A stretch of DNA of 32,939 nt from an uncultured Opitutia bacterium. Lineage in GTDB: Bacteria > Verrucomicrobiota > Verrucomicrobiia > Opitutales > UBA953. Positions 7,905 to 15,328 of this stretch are shown here, piece after piece (the stretch's first letter is position 1; the number at the start of each line of letters is the position of its first letter). The notes beneath the pieces are model-generated. The model did not search any database. It worked only from the letters and a program-made list of their open reading frames with translations, and was not told the DNA's origin. The stretch lies in assembly GCA_903913915.1 (NCBI GenBank), contig CAIWNE010000053.1:1-32939 (forward strand), read 5' to 3'. The position numbers were made by a program, and so were the translations under genes.

Positions 7905-8567
7905 TCACCCAGCGGTTCCACCCAGGCGGCGGTAGTGCGCGAGGACCTTGCCGTACGCCGGCGTCAGCGCCTCGAGCGACGAGACGTTCAGGCCGAGGTC
8001 CTTGAGCAGGCCGTCGCGAAGGCCGTAGATCCAGGCATGGACTTCGACCTTCTGCCCGCGCGCCCAGGCGTCCTGCATCACGGTGGAATGGCAGACGTTG
8101 GCGGCCTGCTCGATGACGTTGAGCTCGCAGAGGGTGTCCAGCTTGGCGGGCCCCAGCACGGATTCGACGAAGAGGGCGTGCTTGTGGTGCACGTCGCGCA
8201 CGTGGCGCAGCCAGTTGTCGACAAGGCCGACCTTGCGGCGTTCGAGCGAGGCCTGGACGCCGCCGCAACCGTAGTGGCCGCAGACGATGACGTGCTCGAC
8301 CTTGAGGACGTCCACCGCGTACTGCAGCACCGAGAGGCAGTTGAGGTCGGTGTGCACGACGACGTTGGCGACGTTGCGATGCACGAAGAGCTCGCCGGGC
8401 AGCAGGCCCACGATCTCGTTGGCCGGGACGCGGCTGTCGGAACAGCCGATCCAGAGGTAACGCGGCGTCTGCTGCTTGGACAGCGTCTCGAAGAAAGAGG
8501 GGTCGCGGCGACGGACGCCTTCCGACCACACGCGGTTCTGACCGAACAAGGTTTCGATGGAGGACAT
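7905..8567 (-). CDS. can: Beta-class carbonic anhydrase
   Basis: This 220-residue cytoplasmic zinc enzyme interconverts CO2 and bicarbonate. The diagnostic ligands are all present: Cys42 and Asp44-x-Arg46 in GCSDSR, His98 and Cys101 in GHYGCGG. I chose the ATG at 8565-8567 (MSSIETLFGQN), which matches the family's N-terminus; an in-frame GTG three codons upstream is the alternative. Bicarbonate supply would serve acetyl-CoA carboxylase (accD in this window) and purine synthesis, though no operon link exists. Its promoter abuts that of the divergent DUF486 gene. Confidence 0.93.
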   Translation of the reverse strand: MSSIETLFGQNRVWSEGVRRRDPSFFETLSKQQTPRYLWIGCSDSRVPANEIVGLLPGELFVHRNVANVVVHTDLNCLSVLQYAVDVLKVEHVIVCGHYGCGGVQASLERRKVGLVDNWLRHVRDVHHKHALFVESVLGPAKLDTLCELNVIEQAANVCHSTVMQDAWARGQKVEVHAWIYGLRDGLLKDLGLNVSSLEALTPAYGKVLAHYRRLGGTAG

Positions 8568-8576
8568 CGAAGGCAC

Positions 8577-8605
8577 TTACAGTGGGGATAAACTTGAGGC
8601 CGCAA
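8577..8605 (-). promoter_or_regulatory. Promoter of the carbonic anhydrase gene
   Basis: On the minus strand, TTGCGG (8605-8600) and CTGTAA (8582-8577) are separated by 17 nt. The ATG begins nine bases after the -10, so the leader would be only a few bases. Its -35 directly touches the -35 of the divergent gene. Confidence 0.5.
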
Positions 8606-8622
8606 GCGAATAGGCGAAGAAT
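8594..8622 (+). promoter_or_regulatory. Promoter of the DUF486 gene
   Basis: TTGAGG (8594-8599) and AAGAAT (8617-8622) are separated by 17 nt, and the start codon follows 12 bases after the -10. The two divergent -35 hexamers together form the contiguous sequence TTGAGGCCGCAA. Confidence 0.5.
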
Positions 8623-8634
8623 ACCGAAGACCTC

Positions 8635-9003
8635 ATGGAACCCGCCCTGCTCCGCGCCACCCTGCTGACCGTCGCCATGCTCGCGGCGTCGAACCTCTTC
8701 ATGACCTTCGCTTGGTACGGCCACCTGCGCATGATGCAGCAAAGCCCTTGGTGGCTCGCGGCGTTGGTCAGCTGGGGCATCGCCCTGGCCGAATACCTGA
8801 TCATGGTGCCGGCCAATCGGCTCGGGCATGCCGGCGGCCTTTCCGGCGCCCAGCTGAAGATGACCCAAGAGTGCGTCACGCTCGTGGTTTTCGTTCCTTT
8901 CATGGTCTTCTTCCTCGGGGAGAAGTGGAAATGGGACTACTTATGGGCCTTTTTCTGCATCCTGGGGGCGGTCTTCTTCATCTTTCGCCCTGACAGGAGT
9001 TGA
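8635..9003 (+). CDS. DUF486 (DMT superfamily) small membrane protein
   Basis: This 122-residue protein has about four hydrophobic helices. The sequence follows the DUF486 family closely: NLFMTFAWYGHL, LVSWGIALAEYLIMVPANRLGH, and AQLKMTQECVTLVVFVPFMVFFLGE. The family belongs to the drug/metabolite transporter superfamily and is half-size, so it presumably dimerises; the substrate is unknown. It stands alone on the plus strand, divergent from the carbonic anhydrase gene. No Shine-Dalgarno sequence is visible, and the promoter lies so close that the mRNA leader should be a few bases. Confidence 0.9.
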   Translation: MEPALLRATLLTVAMLAASNLFMTFAWYGHLRMMQQSPWWLAALVSWGIALAEYLIMVPANRLGHAGGLSGAQLKMTQECVTLVVFVPFMVFFLGEKWKWDYLWAFFCILGAVFFIFRPDRS

Positions 9004-9030
9004 AACTCCGCTCCGGCTGTGGTGTATTAT
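9000..9030 (+). promoter_or_regulatory. Promoter of the first small secreted protein
   Basis: TTGAAA (9000-9005) and TATTAT (9025-9030) are separated by 19 nt; TGTATT at 17 nt spacing is an alternative -10. The ATG is eight bases past the TATTAT. The arrangement, including the sequence GTTGAAACT, is repeated before the next gene. Confidence 0.45.
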
Positions 9031-9037
9031 CCATAAC

Positions 9038-9526
9038 ATGAAGCCCCCCCTCCTCGCCCTGCTCGCCGCCGTCGCGCTCGCCTCGGCCGCCACCCCGACG
9101 ACGAAGAATCCGACCAGCAGCTCGGGTACCGTCACCCTCGACCAACCGCAGCCGACCTCCACCAAGAAAGCCAAGAAGGATACCGCGGCCGCTGCCGCCG
9201 CCGAACCGACCTCGCTCGTCGGCGACACCGTCGACGCCGCCACGCAGATCGCCCTCGACGCCGCCAAGGCCGCGCAGGCCGAAGCCGACAAGCTCGCCGC
9301 GATCGGCACCGACAAGGCCGCCTCCCCTTCCAACGCCAAGCTGGCCGAGACCGCCGTCGTCGCCGGAGCCACCGCCGCCAAGGAACTGAAGAAAGCCAAG
9401 AAGGACGCCGACGCCCAGAAGACCGAAGAGCCGAAGGCCGACGCCCCGGCGCCTGCCGCGGACGCGCCCAAGCCGGCGACCAAGCCGACCTCGAAGAAGG
9501 CCTCGAAGGACGCGACCGCCCAATAA
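9038..9526 (+). CDS. Secreted Ala/Lys-rich protein, no known domain
   Basis: This 162-residue protein has a clear signal peptide (MKPPLLALLAAVALASA, cleavage near residue 17-18), then a low-complexity region rich in Ala, Lys, Pro, Thr and Asp. A basic motif of the form KKAKKD occurs in three versions (STKKAKKD, ELKKAKKD, SKKASKD). The middle (about residues 65-125) is Ala-rich and probably helical. I recognise no enzyme or binding domain; such proteins may be periplasmic scaffolds or nucleic-acid- or polymer-binding, but this is a guess. The next gene encodes a shorter protein of the same design with a similar upstream region. A terminator follows. Confidence 0.7.
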   Translation: MKPPLLALLAAVALASAATPTTKNPTSSSGTVTLDQPQPTSTKKAKKDTAAAAAAEPTSLVGDTVDAATQIALDAAKAAQAEADKLAAIGTDKAASPSNAKLAETAVVAGATAAKELKKAKKDADAQKTEEPKADAPAPAADAPKPATKPTSKKASKDATAQ

Positions 9527-9549
9527 GGGCTCCGCGCCTGAGACGAGAC

Positions 9550-9572
9550 AGCCCCGGACGACGGGGCTTTTT
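9550..9572 (+). terminator. Intrinsic terminator after the first secreted protein gene
   Basis: The stem GCCCCG / CGGGGC (9551-9556, 9562-9567) has a five-base loop and is followed by five T residues. It lies 24 nt past the stop codon. Confidence 0.85.
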
Positions 9573-9590
9573 CATGCCCGGACGCCGAGG

Positions 9591-9621
9591 TTGAAACTTC
9601 CGCGGCCATCCGCTGTATCAC
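9591..9621 (+). promoter_or_regulatory. Promoter of the second small secreted protein
   Basis: TTGAAA (9591-9596), 19 nt, then TATCAC (9616-9621), mirrors the preceding gene's promoter, including the flanking GTTGAAACT and TGTAT. The ATG is eleven bases past the -10. Confidence 0.4.
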
Positions 9622-9631
9622 TCTCAACCCC

Positions 9632-9853
9632 ATGAAACCCTCCCTGCTCGCCCCTCTGCTGCTCGCCGGCCTCGCCCTCGCCGCGGAACCGGCCAAGGAC
9701 GCTCCCGCCACGCCCGAGCCCAAGCCGTTCTACGATCCCAACGCCCCCGCGCCGACGGTCGACCCGACCAAGCCCGTGCCCGAACCGGCGGTCGACGCTC
9801 CGGCGAAAGCCAAGCCGGGCGCGCCCGAACGCAAGAAGAAGGCGAAGCAGTAA
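9632..9853 (+). CDS. Small secreted Pro/Ala/Lys-rich protein
   Basis: This 73-residue protein has a signal peptide (MKPSLLAPLLLAGLALA, mature end AEPAKDAP), a Pro/Asp/Glu/Val-rich middle and a very basic end (APERKKKAKQ). It is shorter than the 9038-9526 product but has the same layout: MKP signal, proline-rich linker, KKAK-type basic motif. It is therefore probably a diverged tandem relative. No domain is recognised. It is followed by a strong bidirectional terminator shared with ftsK. Confidence 0.6.
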   Translation: MKPSLLAPLLLAGLALAAEPAKDAPATPEPKPFYDPNAPAPTVDPTKPVPEPAVDAPAKAKPGAPERKKKAKQ

Positions 9854-9876
9854 GCCGCGGCCACCTCGGCCAAGAA

Positions 9877-9909
9877 AAGACCCCGGCGCTCGCAAGAGGC
9901 CGGGGTCTT
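9877..9909. terminator. Bidirectional terminator between the secreted protein gene and ftsK
   Basis: AAGACCCCGGC (9877-9887) and GCCGGGGTCTT (9899-9909) form a perfect 11-bp stem with an 11-nt loop. The minus strand has the better T-tract (TTTTC after the stem), which suits ftsK; the plus strand serves the small secreted gene. Confidence 0.8.
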
Positions 9910-9931
9910 CGCTTGGAGGGAGCGCGTCAGG

Positions 9932-12520
9932 TCAGTCGACCAGGATCTCGCGCGGGCTGGAGCCGTTCTCCGGCCCGACGTACCCCTTCTCCTCGAGCAG
10001 GTCCATGATGCGCGCGGCCTTGTTGTAACCGATGCTGAGCTTACGCTGGAGCATCGAGACCGAGGCCCGCTTGGTCTGCTTGATGATGGCCCAGCTCTGC
10101 GCGACGAGCGGATCCTCGCCGTCTTCGCCGTCTTCGCCAGCGGCGCCATCCATCGACCCGTCCCGGATGGCTTGGATGACGTCCTGGGCGAACTCGGGCT
10201 TGCCGTTCTTCTCGGCGAGGAATTCCACGATCGCGGCGACCTCCTGCTCGCCGACGAAGGCGCCTTGCACGCGGTTGAGCGTGGCGCTGCCCTGCGGCAC
10301 GAAAAGCATGTCGCCCTTGCCGATGAGCGCCTCGGCGCCCCCGCGGTCAAGGATGGTGCGGGAGTCGATCTGCGAGGGGACCCTGAAGCCGATGCGCGTC
10401 GGCAGGTTGGCCTTGATGAGGCCGGTGATGACGTCCGTCGACGGACGCTGCGTGGCGAGCACGAGGTGGATGCCGGCGGCGCGGGCCAGCTGGGCGATAC
10501 GCGCGACCGACGTCTCGATGTCCTTGGCCGCGACCATCATGAGGTCCGCCATCTCGTCGATGATGCAGACGATGTAGGGCAGCTTCTCGGTCGGGACGCG
10601 GATGCCGTCGTCGATGACCGCCTCCGCCGCCTCGGCCGCGGCGGCCCGCTCCTCGGGGCTGAGCGCGAGCTCCTCCTGCTTGGGCGCACCGGCCTCCTTG
10701 GCGATCTTGGCGTTGAAGCCGGTGATGTTCTTCACGCCGCACTTGGCGAAGATCTTGTAGCGCTGTCCCATCTCCGCGATGAGCCACTTGAGGGCGGCGG
10801 GGACGCGCTTGGGGTCGGTCTCGACCGGGATCAGCAGGTGCGGCAGGTTGTTGTAGATCTTCAGCTCGACGACCTTGGGGTCGACCATGATGAAGCGCAG
10901 GTCCTGCGGCGTGCAGCGGTAGAGGAGCGAGACGATGATCGCGTTGATGCAGACGGACTTGCCCTGGCCGGTGGCGCCGGCGATGAGCGCGTGCGGCATC
11001 TTCGCGAGGTCCTGGATGACGGGCTTGTTGGTGACGCTGTCCACGCCGAGCACGACGGGCAGCTCCATGGCGGCCTCGGCCCAGGCCTTGGATTCGATGA
11101 TCTCGCGGAGGAGGACGTCCTTGCGGCTCTTGTTCGGGATCTCGATGCCGACGGTGCCCTTGCCCGGCACGGGCGCCAGGATGCGCACGGCCTCGGCCTC
11201 GAGGTTCATCGCGATGTTGTTCGAGAGGTTGGAGATCTTCTCCACGCGCACGCCGGGGGCGGGCTTGATCTCGTAGCGGGTGATCGACGGGCCCTGCTGG
11301 ATGCCGACGTCGACGCCGTTGGCAGGGTCGACAGGCACGCAGTCGACCTTGAACTGCTTGAGGGTCTCGATCAGGTCGGCGGCGCGCTTGCGGAAATCCT
11401 CGGGGGCGGCCTTGGAGCCGTCGGCCGGCTCGTTGAGCATCTTGATCTCAGGGAAGACGTAGTCGCCGCGCTTCTTGATGACCTGGCTCGCGCGGGCCTT
11501 CTCGATCTTGTCGGGCTGGACGACGAGCACCTTGCCGGCGTTGGGGCCGAGCGGCTCGGGCTGCTTGCGCGCCGGCTTGGCTTCGGCCTCCTCCTCTTCG
11601 TGATCCTCTTCCTCCTCGGCGACGGGCTTCGGCTTCTCGGGCTTCTTGTCCTTGGCCTCGGTGTCGGAAGAGATGGTGACGTTATCGGAATCAACGAGGT
11701 CGGGACCGACGTCCTCGTCCTCCGCGGGGCCTTCGTGCGGGATGTCGACGATGACCGGCGCGGCCTTCGTGGCCGGCTTGGCGGCCTCCTTCGGCTGGGG
11801 CACCGCGATGGCGGCGCCGACGACTTCCTGCTGCTTGCGACGCAGCTCGGCGGCGGCGGCGTCACGTCGACGCTGTTCTTCCGCGGCCTTGGCGGCGGCG
11901 GCCTTGCGGTCGGCGTTCCAGGCGCCCATGCCGTCGCGCATCTCGGAGATCCAGGAAGCGAGCGTGGCCTTCGGGTCGTCGGCCAGCGCGCCGAGGAGGC
12001 AGAAGCCGTAAGGGAAGACGAGGATCCAGGAGCCGTAATCGCCGAGGAACGGGTGGAACACCGACCCGTAGAGCACGCCGCCGAGCACGCCGCCGGCGCC
12101 CTTCGGGTCGAACGACGCGGCGGCGTCCGTGGACGTGCCGAGCCAGAGCGTGAGGATGGGGGCGAAGATCACCACGCACAGCACCATCAGCGTGACCTTC
12201 ACCGGCCAGAGCGTGTGCGCCCGCTGGTTGAGGGCGAACCAGGCGGCCGCCAGGACGAAGAACGGGATGAAGAACCCGGCGTAGCCGAAGAGGTTGAAGA
12301 AGAGGACGGCGACGCTGGCGCCGAGGACGCCGCAGTAGTTGCCCGCGGTCTTGACGGTGGTGTCGTCCGACGGCCACCAGCTCGCCTCGTTGCTGGTGTG
12401 CGTGATCATCGCGACGAGCAGGAAGACGCCGACGAGGGCGAGCATCGCGGCGAGGAGGGGCTTGCTCTCGCTGGCCGGGCGGGCGAGCGTGGTCGAGCGT
12501 TTGCGGGCGGGGGCGGGCAT
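9932..12520 (-). CDS. ftsK: DNA translocase FtsK/SpoIIIE
   Basis: FtsK pumps chromosomal DNA through the closing division septum and helps resolve dimers. This 862-residue form has an N-terminal membrane domain of about four helices (residues ~20-180), a Lys/Glu/Ala-rich linker with an acidic patch (EEEEDHEEEEAEAK), then the RecA-like motor with Walker A AGATGQGKSVCINA (about residues 512-525) and Walker B IIDEMADL (about 648-655). It ends in the winged-helix gamma domain (SMLQRKLSIGYNKAARIMDLLE), which reads KOPS-type polar sequences. The start is ATG 12518-12520, two bases after the stop of the HAD gene, with GGAGAA (the end of that gene) serving as a Shine-Dalgarno sequence. The frame extends far upstream over the HAD gene but that part is a shadow. 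Confidence 0.95.
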   Translation of the reverse strand: MPAPARKRSTTLARPASESKPLLAAMLALVGVFLLVAMITHTSNEASWWPSDDTTVKTAGNYCGVLGASVAVLFFNLFGYAGFFIPFFVLAAAWFALNQRAHTLWPVKVTLMVLCVVIFAPILTLWLGTSTDAAASFDPKGAGGVLGGVLYGSVFHPFLGDYGSWILVFPYGFCLLGALADDPKATLASWISEMRDGMGAWNADRKAAAAKAAEEQRRRDAAAAELRRKQQEVVGAAIAVPQPKEAAKPATKAAPVIVDIPHEGPAEDEDVGPDLVDSDNVTISSDTEAKDKKPEKPKPVAEEEEDHEEEEAEAKPARKQPEPLGPNAGKVLVVQPDKIEKARASQVIKKRGDYVFPEIKMLNEPADGSKAAPEDFRKRAADLIETLKQFKVDCVPVDPANGVDVGIQQGPSITRYEIKPAPGVRVEKISNLSNNIAMNLEAEAVRILAPVPGKGTVGIEIPNKSRKDVLLREIIESKAWAEAAMELPVVLGVDSVTNKPVIQDLAKMPHALIAGATGQGKSVCINAIIVSLLYRCTPQDLRFIMVDPKVVELKIYNNLPHLLIPVETDPKRVPAALKWLIAEMGQRYKIFAKCGVKNITGFNAKIAKEAGAPKQEELALSPEERAAAAEAAEAVIDDGIRVPTEKLPYIVCIIDEMADLMMVAAKDIETSVARIAQLARAAGIHLVLATQRPSTDVITGLIKANLPTRIGFRVPSQIDSRTILDRGGAEALIGKGDMLFVPQGSATLNRVQGAFVGEQEVAAIVEFLAEKNGKPEFAQDVIQAIRDGSMDGAAGEDGEDGEDPLVAQSWAIIKQTKRASVSMLQRKLSIGYNKAARIMDLLEEKGYVGPENGSSPREILVD

Positions 12521-12522
12521 GA

Positions 12523-13551
12523 TTATTCTCCGAAGAGGGTTCCCTGCGAGGCGGCGTCCGCGGCGCCGGGAGGCGCGGGATCGGCGTGCAGATGGCGGGG
12601 CGGACGCGTGACGCGGGCCGCCAGGGCGCGCGTGCGTTCCTGCGCGAGGCGTTCGACCATGCCGGCGAGGGCGTGGCGGATCCACTTGGGCGTGAAGGAG
12701 GCGGCGGAGTAGTCGCACGGGCCGTAGCCGTGCACGCGGCCGGCCTGCAGGAGCGCGTCGTTCTGCGCGAACTCGGCCTCGCTCTCGGGCACGTAGACCG
12801 CGAAGGCCTTGCCCCCGTTCTTGCGGAGCAGGGAGAAGACGGGGACGTCGCTCGGGCCGTCGGCGACGTAGATCATGTTCTCGAACGGCACGCGACGGTC
12901 CTCGGGGCGCACGACGGCGTTGACGTCGATGTCGGCGTTCTTGTTCGAGCCTTTGTTGATCTCGAAGAGAAAGCGGGTCTTGATGGTGTTGTCGACCATC
13001 GCGGCGACCTGGGTGATCTCGGTGGGCAGGTCGAGGGAGAGCTCGTCCTGCTTGGTGAAGTGCGGCGGGAGCGGGTGCTCGAGGAACTCGCAGCCGTAGA
13101 TGCCGTCGCAATGCGCGGCGAGCGAGGTGCCGCGGATCATCTCGGCGAGGCCGGTGCTGATGACGTAATGCTCGAGGACGACCTCGACGTTATGCCTCCG
13201 GCCGAGCTCGCGGACGTGCTCCTTGAGGGCCGGGAAGAACTGCGGCAGGCCCGGGCAGAGCTCGATCTCGGCGCCCAGCTCGCGGAGGCGGGCGTTGGTC
13301 AGCCCCTTCATCAGGCCCGACTTCACGTAGCTGAGGAGGTGGTTGAGGTAGACGGAGTCCTTGGGCGTGCGGATGCCCTTGCGGGCGTAAAGCGCCGGAA
13401 GCTGGTTGGTTTCCTTCCAGAACTGCTCCTCGTCGACCCCGAAGGCCTTGAAGAGCGGGGTCTGCATGTAGCCGGGGCAGAGGGTCTTGTCGAAGTCCCA
13501 CACACAGGTGAGGACGTGGGTGCCGCGGAGCGCGGGTTCCGTGGGCTGCAT
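12523..13551 (-). CDS. HAD-superfamily phosphatase
   Basis: This 342-residue cytoplasmic protein carries motif I VWDFDKTL (nucleophile and acid-base Asp), motif II in VISTG, and motif IV as YVADGPSDVPVF. It is therefore probably an active Mg-dependent phosphatase of the phosphoserine-phosphatase-like type. The substrate is unknown. The C-terminal ~40 residues are Arg/Pro/Ala-rich and probably disordered. I chose the start MQPTEPALRG (ATG 13549-13551), which begins just before the conserved core; in-frame upstream ATGs exist, but the first touches the -10 element. It is the first gene of a two-gene operon with ftsK (2-nt spacing), which suggests linked expression rather than a known functional link. 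Confidence 0.85.
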   Translation of the reverse strand: MQPTEPALRGTHVLTCVWDFDKTLCPGYMQTPLFKAFGVDEEQFWKETNQLPALYARKGIRTPKDSVYLNHLLSYVKSGLMKGLTNARLRELGAEIELCPGLPQFFPALKEHVRELGRRHNVEVVLEHYVISTGLAEMIRGTSLAAHCDGIYGCEFLEHPLPPHFTKQDELSLDLPTEITQVAAMVDNTIKTRFLFEINKGSNKNADIDVNAVVRPEDRRVPFENMIYVADGPSDVPVFSLLRKNGGKAFAVYVPESEAEFAQNDALLQAGRVHGYGPCDYSAASFTPKWIRHALAGMVERLAQERTRALAARVTRPPRHLHADPAPPGAADAASQGTLFGE

Positions 13552-13608
13552 GTCGGTCGGACAAGGGATGAAGGTCGGGCTTGCGGAGGGGAGCCTGCCG
13601 CACTCCAT

Positions 13609-13637
13609 TGAATAACGAACGGGCGACTCCTGTCCAA
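13609..13637 (-). promoter_or_regulatory. Promoter of the HAD-ftsK operon
   Basis: On the minus strand, TTGGAC (13637-13632), 17 nt, then TATTCA (13614-13609). Transcription would begin near 13602 and leave a leader of about 50 nt before the chosen start, unlike the near-leaderless promoters elsewhere in the window. Confidence 0.5.
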
Positions 13638-13658
13638 GCCCGATTAACCCCCTCACCG

Positions 13659-14750
13659 ATGTCCGCCAGCCCCCTCCGTCCCGACCTGACCGGCTTCCGC
13701 CGCCGCCTGGCCGAACTCGAGGGGCTGCTGGCCGACCCCGCGACCTTCGCCGACAACCGCCGGGCCGCCGCCCTCGGCGCCGAACTGCGCTTCACCTCCA
13801 AGGCGGTCAAGGCCGACGACGTCCTGACGGGCCTGGAAAAGGAGCTCGCCGAGGCCCGCGCGATGGCCGGCGAGGCCGATGCGGAGATGCGGGCGATGGC
13901 CGCGGACGAGGTCGCCCGCCTGGAGCCGGCCGTCGAGACGGCCCGGGAACAGCTGATCCGGGCCATCATCCCGCCGAATCCGGATGATTCTCGTAATGCT
14001 CTTGTAGAAATCCGGGCCGGCACGGGCGGCGAGGAGGCCTCCCTCTTCGCCGGCGAGCTCCTCCGCGCCTACACCCGCTTCGCCGAGAAGAAGGGCTGGA
14101 AGCACGAGCTGATGTCCCTCTCCCACTCCGACCTGGGCGGGGTCCGCGACGCGGTCCTGCTCGTCGAAGGCGAAGGCGCCACCGCCCTCCTCCGCCACGA
14201 GGCCGGCGTCCACCGCGTCCAGCGCGTCCCGGCCACGGAGGCCTCGGGCCGCGTCCATACCTCCGCCGCCACGGTCGCGGTCCTCCCCGAGGCCGAGGAG
14301 GCCGAGGTCGTCCTGAAGCCGGAGGACCTCGACATGTCCGTCGCCCGCGCGAGCGGCGCCGGCGGCCAGCACGTCAACAAGACGGAGTCCGCGGTGCAGA
14401 TCATCCACAAGCCGACGGGGCTGATGGTCTACTGCGCCGACGAACGCTCCCAGCTGCGCAACCGCATGAAGGCCCTCCGCGTGCTGCGCTCGCGCCTCCT
14501 CGACATGACGCGCGCCAAGGAACGCGAGGCCCGCGCCGACGCCCGCAAGACGCAGGTGGGCTCGGGCGACCGCTCCGAACGCATCCGGACCTACAACTTC
14601 CCGCAGAACCGCATCACGGACCACCGCATCGACCTCACTGTCCATGGCATCGAGCAGGTCCTCGAGGGCAACCTCGACCAGCTCGTGGACGCGCTCTTCG
14701 AGGCCGACCTGCGCGAACGCGCCGAAGCGATCACTCGGCCGACAGCCTGA
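13659..14750 (+). CDS. prfA: Peptide chain release factor 1
   Basis: RF1 recognises UAA and UAG in the ribosomal A site and triggers peptide release. The 363-residue protein is full length. The stop-codon recognition tripeptide is PAT (residues 191-193, in VPATEASGRVHTS), which marks RF1 rather than RF2 (SPF). The catalytic GGQ lies at about 235-237 in SGAGGQHVNKTESA and is the site of glutamine methylation by PrmC. No prmC gene is adjacent, although the two often neighbour each other. The start ATG at 13659 gives MSASPLRPDL; no Shine-Dalgarno sequence is seen. Its 3' end overlaps the convergent gene by 20 bp. Confidence 0.96.
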   Translation: MSASPLRPDLTGFRRRLAELEGLLADPATFADNRRAAALGAELRFTSKAVKADDVLTGLEKELAEARAMAGEADAEMRAMAADEVARLEPAVETAREQLIRAIIPPNPDDSRNALVEIRAGTGGEEASLFAGELLRAYTRFAEKKGWKHELMSLSHSDLGGVRDAVLLVEGEGATALLRHEAGVHRVQRVPATEASGRVHTSAATVAVLPEAEEAEVVLKPEDLDMSVARASGAGGQHVNKTESAVQIIHKPTGLMVYCADERSQLRNRMKALRVLRSRLLDMTRAKEREARADARKTQVGSGDRSERIRTYNFPQNRITDHRIDLTVHGIEQVLEGNLDQLVDALFEADLRERAEAITRPTA

Positions 14751-15234
14751 GCGAGGCGTCGCCTTCGCCCACGCGCAGGTCGCCCGTCGCGGCGTCGCCG
14801 TCGTCGAGCCAATGGTCGACGGCCCCGAGGACGCGCCGGAACGCGCGGTCGGGCTCGGCGGGCGTGAACACGATCGCCGGTCCGCCGGCCGCGGACTTCG
14901 CGACGAAGGCCCACTTGCCGGCGAGGTCGCACTTGCCCAGCGCGTCGTTCAGGAGGTCGAAACTGAAGCCGCCGAACTGGTCGCCCGGGGCGTTCAGGTC
15001 GAAATCCTTGGGCCAAGCGCCCTTCTCGACCTGATACTGGAGCAGGATGACGCGCGCCTGGACGAACACCTTGCTGACGGAGTTGGCCTTGCGGTGGTCG
15101 AACACGGCGAAGACCAGCGCGACGGCGAGGCCGACCAGGAGGCCCACGAAGCCGCGCCGGAGCGCCGTCGCCCAAAGAGGCCGGAGCGGGCCGCGGACGG
15201 CTTCGGACGGCGGGGATTTCTCTTCGGCGGACAT
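14731..15234 (-). CDS. Small membrane-anchored protein, unknown function
   Basis: This 167-residue protein has a cytoplasmic N-terminal segment of about 28 residues, one transmembrane helix (FVGLLVGLAVALVFAVF) and a C-terminal domain outside the membrane. The region just after the helix (VQARVILLQYQVEKGAWPKDFDLN) resembles the stretch after the N-terminal helix of pseudopilins and other minor pilins, where residues just before a short domain read GxWP. However, there is no typical prepilin cleavage site, so this is only a hint. The start MSAEEKS (15232-15234) is preferred over a longer GC-rich extension. It is convergent with prfA, overlapping it by 20 bp. Confidence 0.65.
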   Translation of the reverse strand: MSAEEKSPPSEAVRGPLRPLWATALRRGFVGLLVGLAVALVFAVFDHRKANSVSKVFVQARVILLQYQVEKGAWPKDFDLNAPGDQFGGFSFDLLNDALGKCDLAGKWAFVAKSAAGGPAIVFTPAEPDRAFRRVLGAVDHWLDDGDAATGDLRVGEGDASLRLSAE

Positions 15235-15294
15235 CCGGACGGAGGATGCCGACCCGGCTCTCGCCATCAAGCCCGGAGGAGATGCGTTTGTTCC

Positions 15295-15323
15295 TTGGAG
15301 GGAAGCCGCTTACCGCCTTGATA
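15295..15323 (+). promoter_or_regulatory. Promoter of tcdA, apparently leaderless
   Basis: TTGGAG (15295-15300), 17 nt, then TTGATA (15318-15323). The ATG begins six bases after the -10, so the first transcribed base would be at or next to the A of the start codon. Confidence 0.5.
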
Positions 15324-15328
15324 GGGTC

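Noticed and set aside
8583-8592. TTATCCCCA on the minus strand, one mismatch from a DnaA box.
   Set aside because: It is a single copy inside a promoter spacer, with no cluster, AT-rich unwinding region or origin gene nearby.
12518-13111. A longer FtsK start that extends the frame over the HAD gene.
   Set aside because: The extension is Arg/Pro/His-rich antisense-like sequence in the HAD coding region, while ATG 12518-12520 has the usual FtsK start, a ribosome binding site and 2-nt spacing.
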